Made by a program: the position numbers and the translations under genes
DNA from: Epiperipatus broadwayi
Taxonomy: Eukaryota; Onychophora; Udeonychophora; Euonychophora; Peripatidae
Assembly: GCA_028023455.1 (NCBI GenBank)
Contig: JAQFVV010012574.1
Span: forward strand, 250,001 to 314,000
DNA length: 64,000 bases
Direction of reading: 5' to 3'
Notes under the pieces: generated by a model
What the model was told of the DNA's origin: nothing
Seen by the model: the letters and a program-made list of their open reading frames with translations, nothing else
Database searches by the model: none
Part shown: one piece after another, positions 46,990 through 57,560 of the stretch
Numbering within the stretch: the first letter of the stretch is position 1
How the letters are laid out: each line of letters starts with the position of its first letter

Positions 46990-47995
46990 TATATATCAAT
47001 AGATGCTAGATGGTAGTGTTTAATAAATTTCTATCTGCTGTCCTATCTATATTCTAAACTAGTTTTCTGCTTATGTATCTACTGCATGTGAATTTTTTTT
47101 GGCTCCAATGCATATTATCAATTCCTCTTTTTTTTTTTCTATCAATCTATTTGTGTGAAATTCAAAAACATTTTTAATATTTTGAAACTAAGACATCTTG
47201 TTTTATAGCTATATAGATCTAATACCAGTATAGTATCTCTATATTTTGAAGAGACACATGTTCCTTGGTCAGGATTGTTATAATATTAATAAAATATCAC
47301 ATGGTTCTTAAGTGATTACTATTGCAATAATGAATTTAAAAAATAGCTAACAAGATTGAAATATTTCATTGATTAAATCGTCATTTAAGAGTCCTAATGG
47401 ATGCATTTGACATACTACACTATCCCAATTTTTTTTAATGCTATGTTTTTAATATTTCTTTTATATTACTAAGGACTTTCTTTTTGTTCTAAAATTATTA
47501 TTTCACAAAATAGATTTCATCCTAAGGGTTTATTACTGTCAATTAAACTCTGAATGACTGTATTTATATCACCTTTCTTCTTAAACATTCACCTATAATA
47601 TAATTACATCATTTTTAATGTCATTGGAATTTTTCAATTTCAAATTTGGCATCTACTTTTAGTCTTCTTCATTTTTATAAATGAATTCAATTGTAGAATT
47701 GTGTTATTTTTTATTAAAGTTCTAAAATATAAACATGAGGTATGTTAAATTTTAATCATTTGCAGATTATGATACATATTCATCCTATAAAAAGTTACAT
47801 TCATATAGTTATGTGTTCTGCACAGTTTAGTGCAATGCTAAATGGGCAGACTCATTCCACATGGGATTTCACTATCTCCTTGGGTTTCTAGAGGTATTAT
47901 ATCTTTAGGTTTAATTAGAATATTATTAATCTTTTGCTTAGTAGAGAATGCTTTTATATATAATATTTAAATATATGTATATTGTATATACTTAA
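46990..47995. other. AT-rich DNA, nothing recognised
   Basis: Short AT runs only; no domains and no repeat partner were found. Confidence 0.4.
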
Positions 47996-47999
47996 CTTA

Positions 48000-48115
48000 A
48001 CATAATTATAAGGGACTTGAACTCAGACTTTCAAGCTCTCTACATCCATTCAATCCATCTTATACAATCAACACACATGACCATATACATGCAAAAAAAA
48101 GTAAATGATCTCCAA
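48000..48115 (-). mobile_element. tRNA-like repeat module, inverted copy
   Basis: On the minus strand: GGAGATCATTTACTTTTTTT, then GGTCATGTGTGTTGATTGTA, GATGTAGAGAGCTTGAAAGT and a B-box-like GAGTTCAAGTCCC, ending TAATTATGTTAAG. It is the best-preserved copy of the box. A direct-orientation piece of the upstream module (GAGATTGTGATCAGAACC) follows at about 48140. Confidence 0.6.
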
Positions 48116-48254
48116 TATATGTATTTGTATATGTGTGTGAGATTGTGATCAGAACCAATTAATGAATGGTAGTTCAGCACTAAATATGTTAATATAAAAA
48201 ATATACATATACATTCAGCCTGTAGTCTTCCAATACCTCTTCAGTATAATTAAA

Positions 48255-48990
48255 TGGATATATTAAGAACCTATGTATAGGTAACCAGATTGATTTGTGG
48301 TCACTTGGATATGACAATAATGTTGACATCAATAAAGGCTTTGAACATTCCACCCTCAGATTTTCAATGAAACAGATAGCTGAGGAGCTGGAGAGCGGAG
48401 AAGATTAAGGATTGTCCATTAAAGTTTGAAGATTTTCAATCTTAATATAATTTAAGCACTGATTGTATATATGTGTGGAAGATTGTGATCTGGGCTGATT
48501 GATGAGTACTAGTTCAGCATGAAATATCTATGTTGGAAATCATTTATCTTTTACATATGTATGTGATCATGTGTGTCAGTTGTATAACAATAATTGGATG
48601 GATGTAGGGAGCTTGAAAATCTGAGTTCAAGTTCTTTATAATTACATTAAGGTCCTATGTGTGATGGGTCAGATTGATAAGATTAACATAGGTATGACAA
48701 TAATATTGGTATCAACAAGGGCTTTGAGCATTCCATCCTCAGATTTTCAATGAAATAGATGACTGAAGAGTTGGAGATTGGAGAAGACTGAAGCTTGTAC
48801 ATTAAAGTTTAAAGAGTTGCTATCTTAATATAAACTGAACACTGATTGTATATATATTTGGGAGATTGTGATGTGTTTGAGACCATTTATCTGTTTCATA
48901 TGTATGTGGTCATGTGTGTTGGTTGTACAAGATAAATTGGATAAATGCAGAGAGCTTGAAAGTCTGAGTTCAAGTCTCTTATAATTACAT
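48255..48990 (+). repeat. Tandem pair of a 345-390 bp repeat
   Basis: Unit 1 (48255-48645) and unit 2 (48646-48990) share, in order, TATGACAATAATRTTG, GGCTTTGARCATTCCA, CCTCAGATTTTCAATGAAA, GGAGAAGA, CATTAAAGTTT, ACTGATTGTATATAT and the tRNA-like end GAGCTTGAAAATCTGAGTTC. The unit is thus a composite with a tRNA-like 3' module. Unit 2 has lost part of the middle module. Confidence 0.75.
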
Positions 48991-49269
48991 ATATAACACA
49001 AATTTACTTTATGAACACCTTCAATTTTAGCAAATGCTTTTTTAAAAAAATGATCTTTCATTAAATTCATAAATGATTATTAATCAGTTTTATTTTACAA
49101 AAAAATATTATATTTCTTTTAACTTTAGATATAGACCTTAAATTTAATAGAATCAAATATATTTATAATACCCTTTATACAGAAACATGTCAATTCACTC
49201 CTTTCTACTTATTCATCGTGATTATGGATTTCAAAAAATAACTAATACACATATTAATAGTTTTTATTC

Positions 49270-49498
49270 ATCATTCATTAAACTAAAGATTATCTAATAA
49301 TGAATAATATTTCTGTAGTATAATTTTTACTACACTACCTGATATGCAAGATATGAACTGTTTTCTATCTGTTTTAACACTTTATGGAGGGATATAGTGG
49401 ATAGAAACTAATTCCTATCTTGTAGGACAGTTGTGTAGTAAAAATTACACAACAGAAATATTATTTATTTTTGGATAATATCTAGTCTAATGAATGTC
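49270..49498. repeat. Inverted repeat with 100-bp arms
   Basis: Arms 49270-49369 and 49400-49498 face each other around a 30-bp spacer. Shared words are TAGTAAAAATT, ACAGAAATATTAT and TCTAGTCTAATGAATG (left arm reversed, with variants). The same segment appears without inversion at 49778-49870 and partly at 50127. Confidence 0.8.
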
Positions 49499-50165
49499 TA
49501 ATAAAATTTATTAATATACTTTCAATAAATAAATTGTGTCAAAGTTATGAGGGCTGCATATTTGACACTCATTAATTAAACTGTAATAATTTGATATCTG
49601 TGTATATATTGAACTACGATAGAGCTATGTGTAAGAGATTGTGGTCTGGGCTAACTGATGAGTGCTGGTTTAGCATGAAAAGTTCAGCTTGGAATCATAG
49701 ACCTTGTTCACATGTCTTTGGCCACATGTTTATGAGTATATCTTTCCATAAGATGCTAAAAGTATATATAAACCATTCCTTATCTTGCATGAGAGTGGTG
49801 AAGTAAAAATTGTACTACAGAAATATTATTCATTATTGAATAATCTCTAGTCTAATGAATGGCTAATAAAAATTATTAACATACTTTCTTTAAGTGATTT
49901 ATGTCAAAGTTGTGCAGGCATTACATTAGACACTTATTAATTATACTGCAGTAATTTGCTATCTGTATATATACTAAACTATAATAGAGATATATTTAAG
50001 AGATTGTGGTCTGGTCTAACTAATGAGTGCTGCTTCAGCATGAAAGGTTCATCTTGGGATCAGAGATTTTTTCATATGTCTATGATTACATCCCTCCACA
50101 AGGTGTTAAAAGTGAAAAGAAATCAGTCCCTACCTTGCACGACAGTGATGTAACAGAATATTTCT
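49430..50165 (+). repeat. Tandem pair of a ~365-bp repeat
   Basis: Unit 1 (about 49430-49795) and unit 2 (about 49796-50165) share ACAGAAATATTATT, TCTAGTCTAATGAATG, GTCAAAGTTRTG, ATATATACTAAACTA and AGAGATTGTGGTCTGGGCTA with TGAGTGCTGSTT. The last module is the same one found in the 46.7-49 kb units (GATTGTGATCTGGGCTGATT). So the two tandem arrays share a component although the rest differs. Confidence 0.75.
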
Positions 50166-50560
50166 AATAGAAATTTTGTTTTTAAATCTTGTTAAAATTC
50201 AAGCCATAATGTTTGCTAGGCAACAACCAATTAAAAGTTGTTGTGCAGACTGAAATTTGATTCATATTCAAACTCTTAAATGAATTTATAGTGACACAAT
50301 GAACATATTTAGGTATAAAAATTTGAAGTATCACAAACTTTCCATCTGAAATCCAGGCACCCCCATTGTTATAATGTATGTTAATTTAATATTTTAGCAA
50401 ACTAAATAAGTGATGAAACATTTTTAGAAAGTGGGATTTTTGTTTTTAAAGTACACTTATAATTTTAAGCTGTAATATTTCCAAGACAACAACAAATTAA
50501 AACTTTTGTATAAATGAAATGATATACAGTAATTTAAAAATATATAACAAACTTTTCTTT
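50165..50560 (+). repeat. Single arms of the palindrome family at 51.2 kb
   Basis: At 50165-50430 the sequence is a direct copy of 51318-51650: TTTTTAAATC, CAAGCCATAATGTTTGC, GATTCATATTCAAACTCTTA, TGAATTTATAGTGACACA and TTTGAAGTATCACAAACTT. At 50435-50560 a second partial copy repeats the first part (TTTTTAAAGTACACTTATAA, TTCCAAGACAACAACAAATT). Confidence 0.7.
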
Positions 50561-50571
50561 CATGACCGTAA

Positions 50572-51118
50572 TTTATAAATATCTGTGCTTACATGCTATA
50601 CTCAGAAAAGCTTAATACTATAATGAATTTGTATTTATTGAAGCTTAGTGCTTTTGAGAACAAAGTATGTTCTTATATTCATAGAATTAATATATGTGTA
50701 ATTGGGTTTATATCTATATAGCCATAAATTTATTTAAATATATGTAAAATTATATTGCTCATTTCTTCCTTGAGTACCACAATGCAATGAGTCACACATT
50801 CAAGTTCATAGCTGTCAACATTGAATGCATCAAGTAAAATGACTCCAAGCAGAAAATTAAAGAGACATGTATCTAAGAACCCTAACACCATAGACATAAA
50901 GGCATCCCGCACACCACTCTTGCAGAAATGGGCAATATAATTTACATATATTAAAATAAATTTATGATCAATATATAGATATAAACTCAATTGCATGTAT
51001 ATTAATATTATGAATATGAGGCAATATTTCACCCTCAAATGCACTAAACTTTAATAAGAATGAATTCATTATAATATTAAGCTTTTCTGAGTATAGCATG
51101 AAAGTGCAGATATTTTAA
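50572..51118. mobile_element. Foldback element with ~204-bp arms and single-copy loop
   Basis: The left arm (50572-50775) and right arm (50914-51118) are inverted copies with the common words CATGCTATACTCAGAAAAGC, TTAGTGC, GTTTATATCTATATA, CATAAATTTATTT and TATATGTAAA. The 138-bp loop between them is less AT-rich and lies inside an open minus-strand frame (50776-50914). Long arms around a non-repeated centre are the build of foldback or TIR elements carrying cargo. No target duplication was identified. Confidence 0.75.
50776..50914 (-). CDS. Open frame in the foldback loop, unknown
   Basis: The minus strand reads GVRDAFMSMVLGFLDTCLFN, then LLGVILLDAFNV and YELECVTHCIVVLKEE. The frame stays open into both arms (104 codons, 51044-50730). 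The loop part has balanced, protein-like composition with a hydrophobic segment that could span a membrane. TTTCTGCAAG precedes it on the minus strand and GTGGTAC follows, which would allow splicing as an exon of about 140 bp. The family is unknown. It could be a captured exon or chance. Confidence 0.25.
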
Positions 51119-51189
51119 ATGAAAAGATCATATACTGTAAAGCTATTTTTAACCAAAAATTTTGGTAGTACTCAAGCTATCAAATGAGT

Positions 51190-51887
51190 ATACTAAATCA
51201 AACTGAATAAAGAAAACTAATACACACCCATACATTGTATATGTTTGTAAATGTTGAAAAAATAGACTAATATTATGATTTAGTACAAAAGAGGGGCATC
51301 AAATGTTTTTAATAAATGGAAATTTCATTTTTAAAATCTAATTACAATTTTAAACCATGATATTTTCAAGATAATAATTACTAATTAAAATTTGTAGCTC
51401 AGGCTGAAATGAGAATATTGTATGTTACTTTTTTGACTAAAATATGGTACTACTTCTGATTCATATTCAAGATTTAAATGAATTTATAGTGATACACTGA
51501 ACATATAATATAGATATAAGAATTTGAAGAGTCACAAACTTCTCTTAATTCTCATTTCATATCAAAACTTCCTGCAGTAAATCATTTATGTTGATTTAAT
51601 GTTTTGATGGATTATATAGATGGTGAAATGCTTGACTCGCTATGGGAGAATTTTGATATCATGTGGATATTAAGAGAAGTTTGTGACACTTCAAATTTTT
51701 ATTGTTTTGCTATAAACTCATTTAAAATCTTCAGGACTGACCAAAAGTAGTGTTGCATTTTAAAGTTAAAAAGTAGCTTAGACAATATACTCATTTCAGC
51801 TTGAACAATACGTTTAATTAGATTTTGTTCTTGGAAACATTGTGGTTTGAAATTTTAATTCGATTTTAAAAATGGATTCCTCTATTA
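51190..51887. repeat. Long palindrome, right arm cut by hAT element
   Basis: The left arm extends from about 51190 to 51547 and the right arm begins at 51670. Common words are AACTTCTCTTAA at the loop side, TGAATTTATAG, AGGCTGAAATGAG versus AAGCTGAAATGAG, and TTTTTAAAATCTAATTA. The right arm runs to 51887, is interrupted by the 4-kb element, and resumes at 55898. The loop is about 120 bp. It is the same family as the single arms at 50165. Confidence 0.8.
51880..51887. repeat. hAT target duplication, left copy
   Basis: CTCTATTA, identical to 55890-55897. Confidence 0.95.
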
Positions 51888-52827
51888 CAGGGGTGGGAAA
51901 ATAGCAGCCCGAGGGCCACATGCGGCCCTCTAAGAGTTTTTATGCAGCCCTCCAAGACAATCAGGAAAAGCCATCTTGAACTGAGATTTCCTTCCTGTGC
52001 ACGACCGAAGATTCATCTATTATTTTCCACTAGGATGGCCACATCAATACACATGAACAGTGTAGATACTATGTGCAGGGCTTTTCCAGTTGATCTAGTT
52101 AATTTCAATTTTGTCTTTGCATTAGCAAATATATTGTAACCATATATTTTAGTATAAAATATAATAATTGATGTAACTGGTATAAAAATTTCTCTTTCTT
52201 CTTTTGGTGATTTGATTGGCTTGATTTGCACTTTGAACAGATTACTCTCTTATATTCAAAATAATTTATTAGAGAGAATGGGTAATATTTTGCCTTACTT
52301 GTTGTCTATATTATTTTAATAAATTTAAATTGCTTCTTTCCATATACTAATTCATATCAAAATGTTTAACTTTTTAAAAATTTTGACAACACATTAAATT
52401 TGGTAAAATGTTATTAAAAATAATAATAATATTTTATTTGTTTAAAATGGTCTTAAAAATTATTTCCATTGAATTAAAAAAACCATTTGTTCAACTAAAT
52501 TTAATTATTAAAAATAAATACAGTAATTACGTATGCGTTTCAAAAAAAAAAAGAAAGGAGTGTGAATTTAAAAGAAGATCATCTGATAGTGTTGCTGTAG
52601 GAGGGAGAAAGAAAAGAAAATGGTAAAAGGCAAATGGTGTAAATATGATAAGCTTATTTTAAAATAGTTAACAAGTAAACGGATTACCACAAAGTTTTCT
52701 ATAAACGTAAAAATAACATAGTGGTATTTAATAATAAGATGAATTGCTAAATTTAAAAGTCTGTTCAAGTCGGCTAACCAGGTGGATCAAATCGCCAGTA
52801 ATAATTTTCCAATATTACATTTGAAAT

Positions 52828-52874
52828 ATGTCGGAGCTTTCCAGTTTAAAAGCAGAATTGATTGCAAGATTTTG
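52828..52874 (+). other. Exon-like segment with ATG and splice donor
   Basis: An ATG starts MSELSSLKAELIARF, after which comes TTTTG followed by GTATGT, a consensus splice donor. The upstream 80 bases are less AT-rich. It could be a 5' coding exon of the transposon or a captured host exon. With only 15 codons this is weak. Confidence 0.25.
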
Positions 52875-53520
52875 GTATGTTTTAAAATATTTATTATTCT
52901 ACAATTTGGAAAAATTAAATAAGTATTTTAATTACAGAAGTTTTATAAATATGAAAATTTGCTTTTTAAAAAAGAAGAAGTTTAAATTAAAGTAAAATGT
53001 TAAAGTTATTAACATAGTTTAATATTTCCGTTTATAATTCTAATAAAAAATATAGTATTGATTGATATTTAACTTTACAATGCCAGTAATATATTTGCTA
53101 GTTAATTTGTTTACCATTTGGATAATAAAAACAGTCTTCAAATAATTAATCAAAGCTATTTTCTAATTTTATCGTCGGTTTGGAATGATTAAATTAATTG
53201 CTATAATTAGTATTCCTAGATTTAAGCGTGGATAAATAAATATTAGCATGGATGTGATAAACTTGGAACAGTTTTAATAGAGAAATGTAGAAATTAATAA
53301 CTTATGAAAAAACATTTTCATTTAAACTCTGCGTGTCATATCATTGGAATTGTTTCATGTTTATGGAGCCACGTAAAATCGTTAATCTAATAGTGCTTAT
53401 AATAACTAATACAAATGGATAAAATTACATGTATGGAATTCAACTATAATTGTAGCTATTACTTCGTATATTTATTGTTCGACACATCGTACATGGATTT
53501 CACGGATCATATTTGTAGTT

Positions 53521-53640
53521 ATAAAATGCTATACAATTTAATTTGTGATACACACACCTGCTAGAATTCATGTATTGAACTATAAAATGCTATACATTTA
53601 ATTTATATCACACACACACCTGTTAGATTTTATGTATTTG
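53521..53640. repeat. 61-bp tandem duplication inside the hAT element
   Basis: Two units begin ATAAAATGCTATACA (53521 and 53582) and share CACACACACCTG and ATGTATT. About 85 percent similar by eye. Confidence 0.85.
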
Positions 53641-54078
53641 ATGAATAATGCATTACTTTAATTTTATCGTTATATGAACTTGCATGTGAAGTTCATAAGT
53701 TATATTTTATTAAGTTTAAATTAATAGGGGTTGAATAAAATACTTATTCAAGAGAATAGCGCTTGTGAAAAAGCTTGAAAAGTACTAAATGAATTTATGA
53801 GATGTATCAATTTTTCATGAGGTATTTTGTGAGTCTTTCCAGATTTCTATTCCTATACTAATATTACTTATATTATATTACATATGTTTTATTTTAAGCA
53901 AGATAAGTTAGTACATTAGTTGTCCTGATTAGTGTAACATTTTATTATGCAAGAACCCACATTTGCTAAAATGTTAGTGTTTTCTGAATGGTCAGAATAA
54001 CTGAGGAGGATGATTTTGCACTTTAATGTGAAGTAAATAGTAATGTTGTTTTATAATGTTAAAAGGCATTAATCTGTG

Positions 54079-54202
54079 CCGGTGGTTAATCCGCAGATTA
54101 CTTAATTGCCATTTTTGTATTTTACACTCATTCCTGCACTGGTGGTTAATCCGCGGAATTGTGTAATTATACTTATTACTTTATGATGGTGTATAAATCC
54201 AC
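54079..54202. repeat. GGTGGTTAATCCGC direct repeats inside the hAT element
   Basis: The 14-mer GGTGGTTAATCCGC is exact at 54081 and 54141, a 60-bp step, with related flanks. A weaker third form (GGTGTATAAATCCAC) lies near 54188. GC content is well above the surroundings. Confidence 0.8.
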
Positions 54203-55685
54203 AAAGCGTTTAGTGTTATTTAATTCCTATGTGTAGATGAATGCATCCACAGGAATATGGTTTTACTTCATAGATATAAGTTGGGCAAAGTATTTTAGTT
54301 ATTCTGCTAAATCATCTTCTTCCATTTGTAAGTATAATTTATAAGTTAGATCATTAAATTGTAGCAGGACATTCTATTCAAGTTACCTCATAATAATTAA
54401 CTGTTGGTTGATTATTATCTACCTGAATGTAAGTTTAAATTTTCACTTTATTTAATGATTGCATTATAGCTAAATCCTACAGATATAATATTATTTATTA
54501 TATTATTATAAGTTTACGGTATAGATTTATTGAATCTGGAAATGACATTAGATGTTTCATGAGTTGATGTTGAATTTAGTATAATTTCCTCAATACATTC
54601 ATTATATCAAATTGAAATATAAGGTATGATTAGGTTTTTAAAAACTGTACCTATGATATGTTATTGAAGAAAGTTGATGGAATTATAATTTATTTATTTT
54701 ATTTGTTTATTTATGTCTTTAATTATAACATTAGAATTAATTACTTATTATTCATAAATTTGTAAATAAACGTTGATTTATAATTAAACTTACTGTGCCG
54801 TTGCTATTTGTCATTCGTAAAATCAGAAATCATAAACCTTGGATAGAGCATACATTGAAGTACATACTATCGTCAACATGATATAAGAGTTTAGTGATAT
54901 TTTGAGAAAACATTTGGATGCTTTTCGTCTTTGGTAGTTTATGATGTGTAAGGTACAATAAAATCCCATTTACCTTTTCCATCATTTTAGCTTTGCGTAG
55001 TTGATTCTAGTATACAATATAAATTGATTATTAAACCTGTAAACAGATTTACCAGATAATGACATGATTGAATATATTTACTTAACGTTTTAAATTGTCA
55101 TTTGTCAGTATAATAAGAGTCTCAGTGATATAGTAAACTATAAAAAAAGAACCCAAGTATTTATGTTTATTTATTGCAAAGCTTTACCTGGACTAGCATT
55201 TGTATTAAAAATCATATAGATGGTTTAAAATTTCATAATCTTATGTAGTTCCACAAATTATGCCATCTTGTACATGGTCGGCCATCGGGTCTCATACAAT
55301 GAAAGTCGCAAATTAAGGTTTGAAAGATAATAACATTACATACTTATAATTTGTTTAATGTATTTTATCATACTACTATGATAGGTCTTCGCGGTACACC
55401 CTGGCTGCGATCAAATTAAATCATAAAAAGTTTATGTTATATCATTAGTTTGGTCTGTGGTAAGTTGCTCCAGATTTTGGTTGTGGTCTTTGGTGCATAA
55501 TATAGATGGCATGATATGCTTTTGGTTACAGCTCTTAATAGCTGACAATGTGCAGCGGGAATTGATCGGTGATCGAGGTTACAATTCTTAGCGCACTTAT
55601 GTTTTGGTGATATTATGTAGTTGGGATAACAATCGAACGGTTACAATATACATTTCCAACTTTAGTGAAACCATGAACCCTCCAA

Positions 55686-55790
55686 AAAATCGGTGATGAA
55701 TGTCATGTATTTAATGAAGAATGGTCAAATAAATATTTCTTTGGTAATACAGGGAATAAAATAGTGTGTTTATTGCATCATGAAAAAAAG
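55686..55790 (+). pseudogene. hAT transposase N-terminal remnant
   Basis: The plus-strand frame reads ECHVFNEEWSNKYFF and, after five residues, NKIVCLLHHEKK, then runs into the right terminal sequence. ZBED/GTF2IRD2-like hAT transposases begin with R.fn.eWt..Yff......++CLiC.e.+a+, so this is the start of such a protein; the second Cys position has become His. Everything downstream (catalytic domain, dimerisation domain) is deleted. The orientation shows the gene read left to right. Confidence 0.7.
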
Positions 55791-55889
55791 GTGTGGCCCT
55801 CCGCTAACCTTCGCTTTTACAAAGTGGCCCCCGATGCGGCTCTCCACCAATCTCTGTGGCCCTCGAGCCAAAACAATTGCCCACCCCTG

Positions 55890-55897
55890 CTCTATTA
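55890..55897. repeat. hAT target duplication, right copy
   Basis: CTCTATTA, identical to 51880-51887. Confidence 0.95.
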
Positions 55898-56015
55898 TTA
55901 AAAATGTTACATCTTCTATTTAGTCCATTAAAACATATTAACATATTTGTTACAACATCAAACATAGGTTTCAAAATGTATAAATGTATATTAGTACGCT
56001 TCATGCAGATTGATA
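55898..56015. repeat. Continuation of the palindrome right arm
   Basis: After the hAT element the sequence, reversed, continues to pair with the left arm: TTTTTAATAA next to ATGTTTTTAATAAATGG, and further out ACTAATATACATTTATACAT next to ACTAATACACACCCATACAT. This extends the arm to about 350 bp in total and proves that the hAT element inserted into a pre-existing palindrome. Confidence 0.65.
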
Positions 56016-56191
56016 TAATTAGTTAAAAGCATACATACTTAATCATCATCAGTGCTGGCCTTCTCTTTAACTATTTATTTTAGCATTTCAATATTAGGAA
56101 TACATCATAGACTTCAGTAAGTTCCTTGTAACATCAATATATATATACTTTTCCCAGCGGTTAATATTATATAACAGTTAGATTAATACCA

Positions 56192-56411
56192 CAACACTGG
56201 TTTATTGAGTAAATAAAATACACTCAAGCCAAAGCACAAAATAAAGTTTTTTAAAAAGGTAATAACACATTGTCTTTACCTAAATTCATTTGCACTTTGG
56301 AATGAAAGCACAAAGATTTTTAAACTGATCAAATTACTTCTTTAATTAAAACTATATTTCAACTTGCCTTATTGAATGAGACTATTTTATTTACTCAATA
56401 AACCAGTGTTG
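56192..56411. mobile_element. MITE-like element with perfect 29-bp inverted ends
   Basis: The left end (56192-56220) starts CAACACTGGTTTATTGAG and the right end (56383-56411) is its exact reverse complement over 29 bp. The interior of about 160 bp is AT-rich and non-coding. No clear target duplication was found, so the family is open. Confidence 0.8.
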
Positions 56412-57410
56412 GAGTGATATTTTTGTTATTATATATAAGTGTGTGTGTGCGTGTGTGGAAAATAAAATTTAAATAATTAATTTAATGTAGAATTTAATTT
56501 CTTAGTTAAAAATAAAAAATATAAATAATCATAAAAAAATAGCAATAACAATTATATATGTATGTAGGATATATTATAATTAATTTAATAAAACAGTTAA
56601 TTAAATTAGAGATAAAATATTAGTAGAATTCTATTAATGAAAAGACAAAAATTGATAACATGTCAAATGTCATAAAACCATTCCATTAAATCTCCAGAAA
56701 TACTATTTAATGAAGTCTCTTATTCTAAAATCAAGATTTTTATTTTTAATCTTAAACCCTGAGGGCTGGGGTGGCCCGTTTGATATTTATACTTTTAATT
56801 ATCTATGGGTGGAGATAGTGTTCTATGAAGTAAATATACACATATAAATTACTTGTTTGCAATAGAATTTATAATATTTAAAAATATATATATAAATGAT
56901 TTGAAAGTAAGAGAAATAAGCGATAATGTGACAGTTGAAAAGATATGTTTTCACTATCACTCTTAGATTGAAAGATTAAATATCATCTCTGAGCATAGTT
57001 TCTTAAGGATAATAGAAAAATAAGTTACAGAGTATCTCATAGTGTCACTACAAATCTCTCACTTCAAGTGTGAATACAAATCATCAGAGATCAGACAATG
57101 GTTTGTAAATAAATATAGGCAAATGCATAAAACGATACATATAAATAAAATAAAATGCAACAGAAATTAATCTTATAAAATGTACTATATCAATACAAAT
57201 TATTAAGATCTAATAACTTATAGTATATCTGTCATTTTCAAGAGCATGTGCACTTTATTTAATGTAAACAATTTCTAGCTTATATAAGATGCAAAAAAAA
57301 AAATGAAAATATGATTATCAAGTCAATACAACCTCCGTTCTTGCATGTTATATGCTTTTATGAATATTTTCAAAATGCTTATTTTCATTTGTTATAAAAT
57401 ATTAAAGAGT
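56412..57410. other. AT-rich DNA, nothing firmly recognised
   Basis: A (TG)n run lies at about 56440. The GC-rich patch TTAAACCCTGAGGGCTGGGG at 56752 resembles 46135 and may be an old transposon end. Confidence 0.4.
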
Positions 57411-57560
57411 CATGAAACAAAACACTTGAAGACTAGATTGTAACTGTTGAGGTTAGGAGATATACAGTTCTGAAGAAGATTGTTGGGGCAATCAAAACTG
57501 TAAACTGTAAGAAAGAGTGGTAAATAAAGCATTGTGTAACAGTAATAAAGTGCTTGGACA
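57411..57560 (+). mobile_element. Retroposon tail with CTGAAGAAG stem motif
   Basis: Contains ACAGTTCTGAAGAAGATTGT with a GATTG...CAATC stem, then AAAACTGTAA and the poly(A)-signal-like GTAAATAAAGC at about 57520. The layout CTGAAGAAG-stem-AAAAC is shared with 2457, 2625 and 22640. It is probably the 3' part of a SINE or LINE. Confidence 0.45.

Larger units (their letters stand above)
51888..55889 (+). mobile_element. hAT transposon, 4.0 kb, internally deleted
   Basis: The ends are CAGGGGTGGGAAAATAGCAG on the left and, reversed, CAGGGGTGGGCAATTGTTTT on the right, with an exact 8-bp duplication CTCTATTA on both sides. A shared subterminal block CGAGGGCCACA lies 22 bp (left) and 24 bp (right) from the ends. 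The GC-rich subterminal GGCCCTC repeats are those of the animal hAT group whose transposases carry an N-terminal zinc-finger-like exon (ZBED/GTF2IRD2-like). Only the N-terminal piece of that gene remains, near the right end. The rest is mostly AT-rich non-coding DNA with internal direct repeats. It is non-autonomous. Confidence 0.95.
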
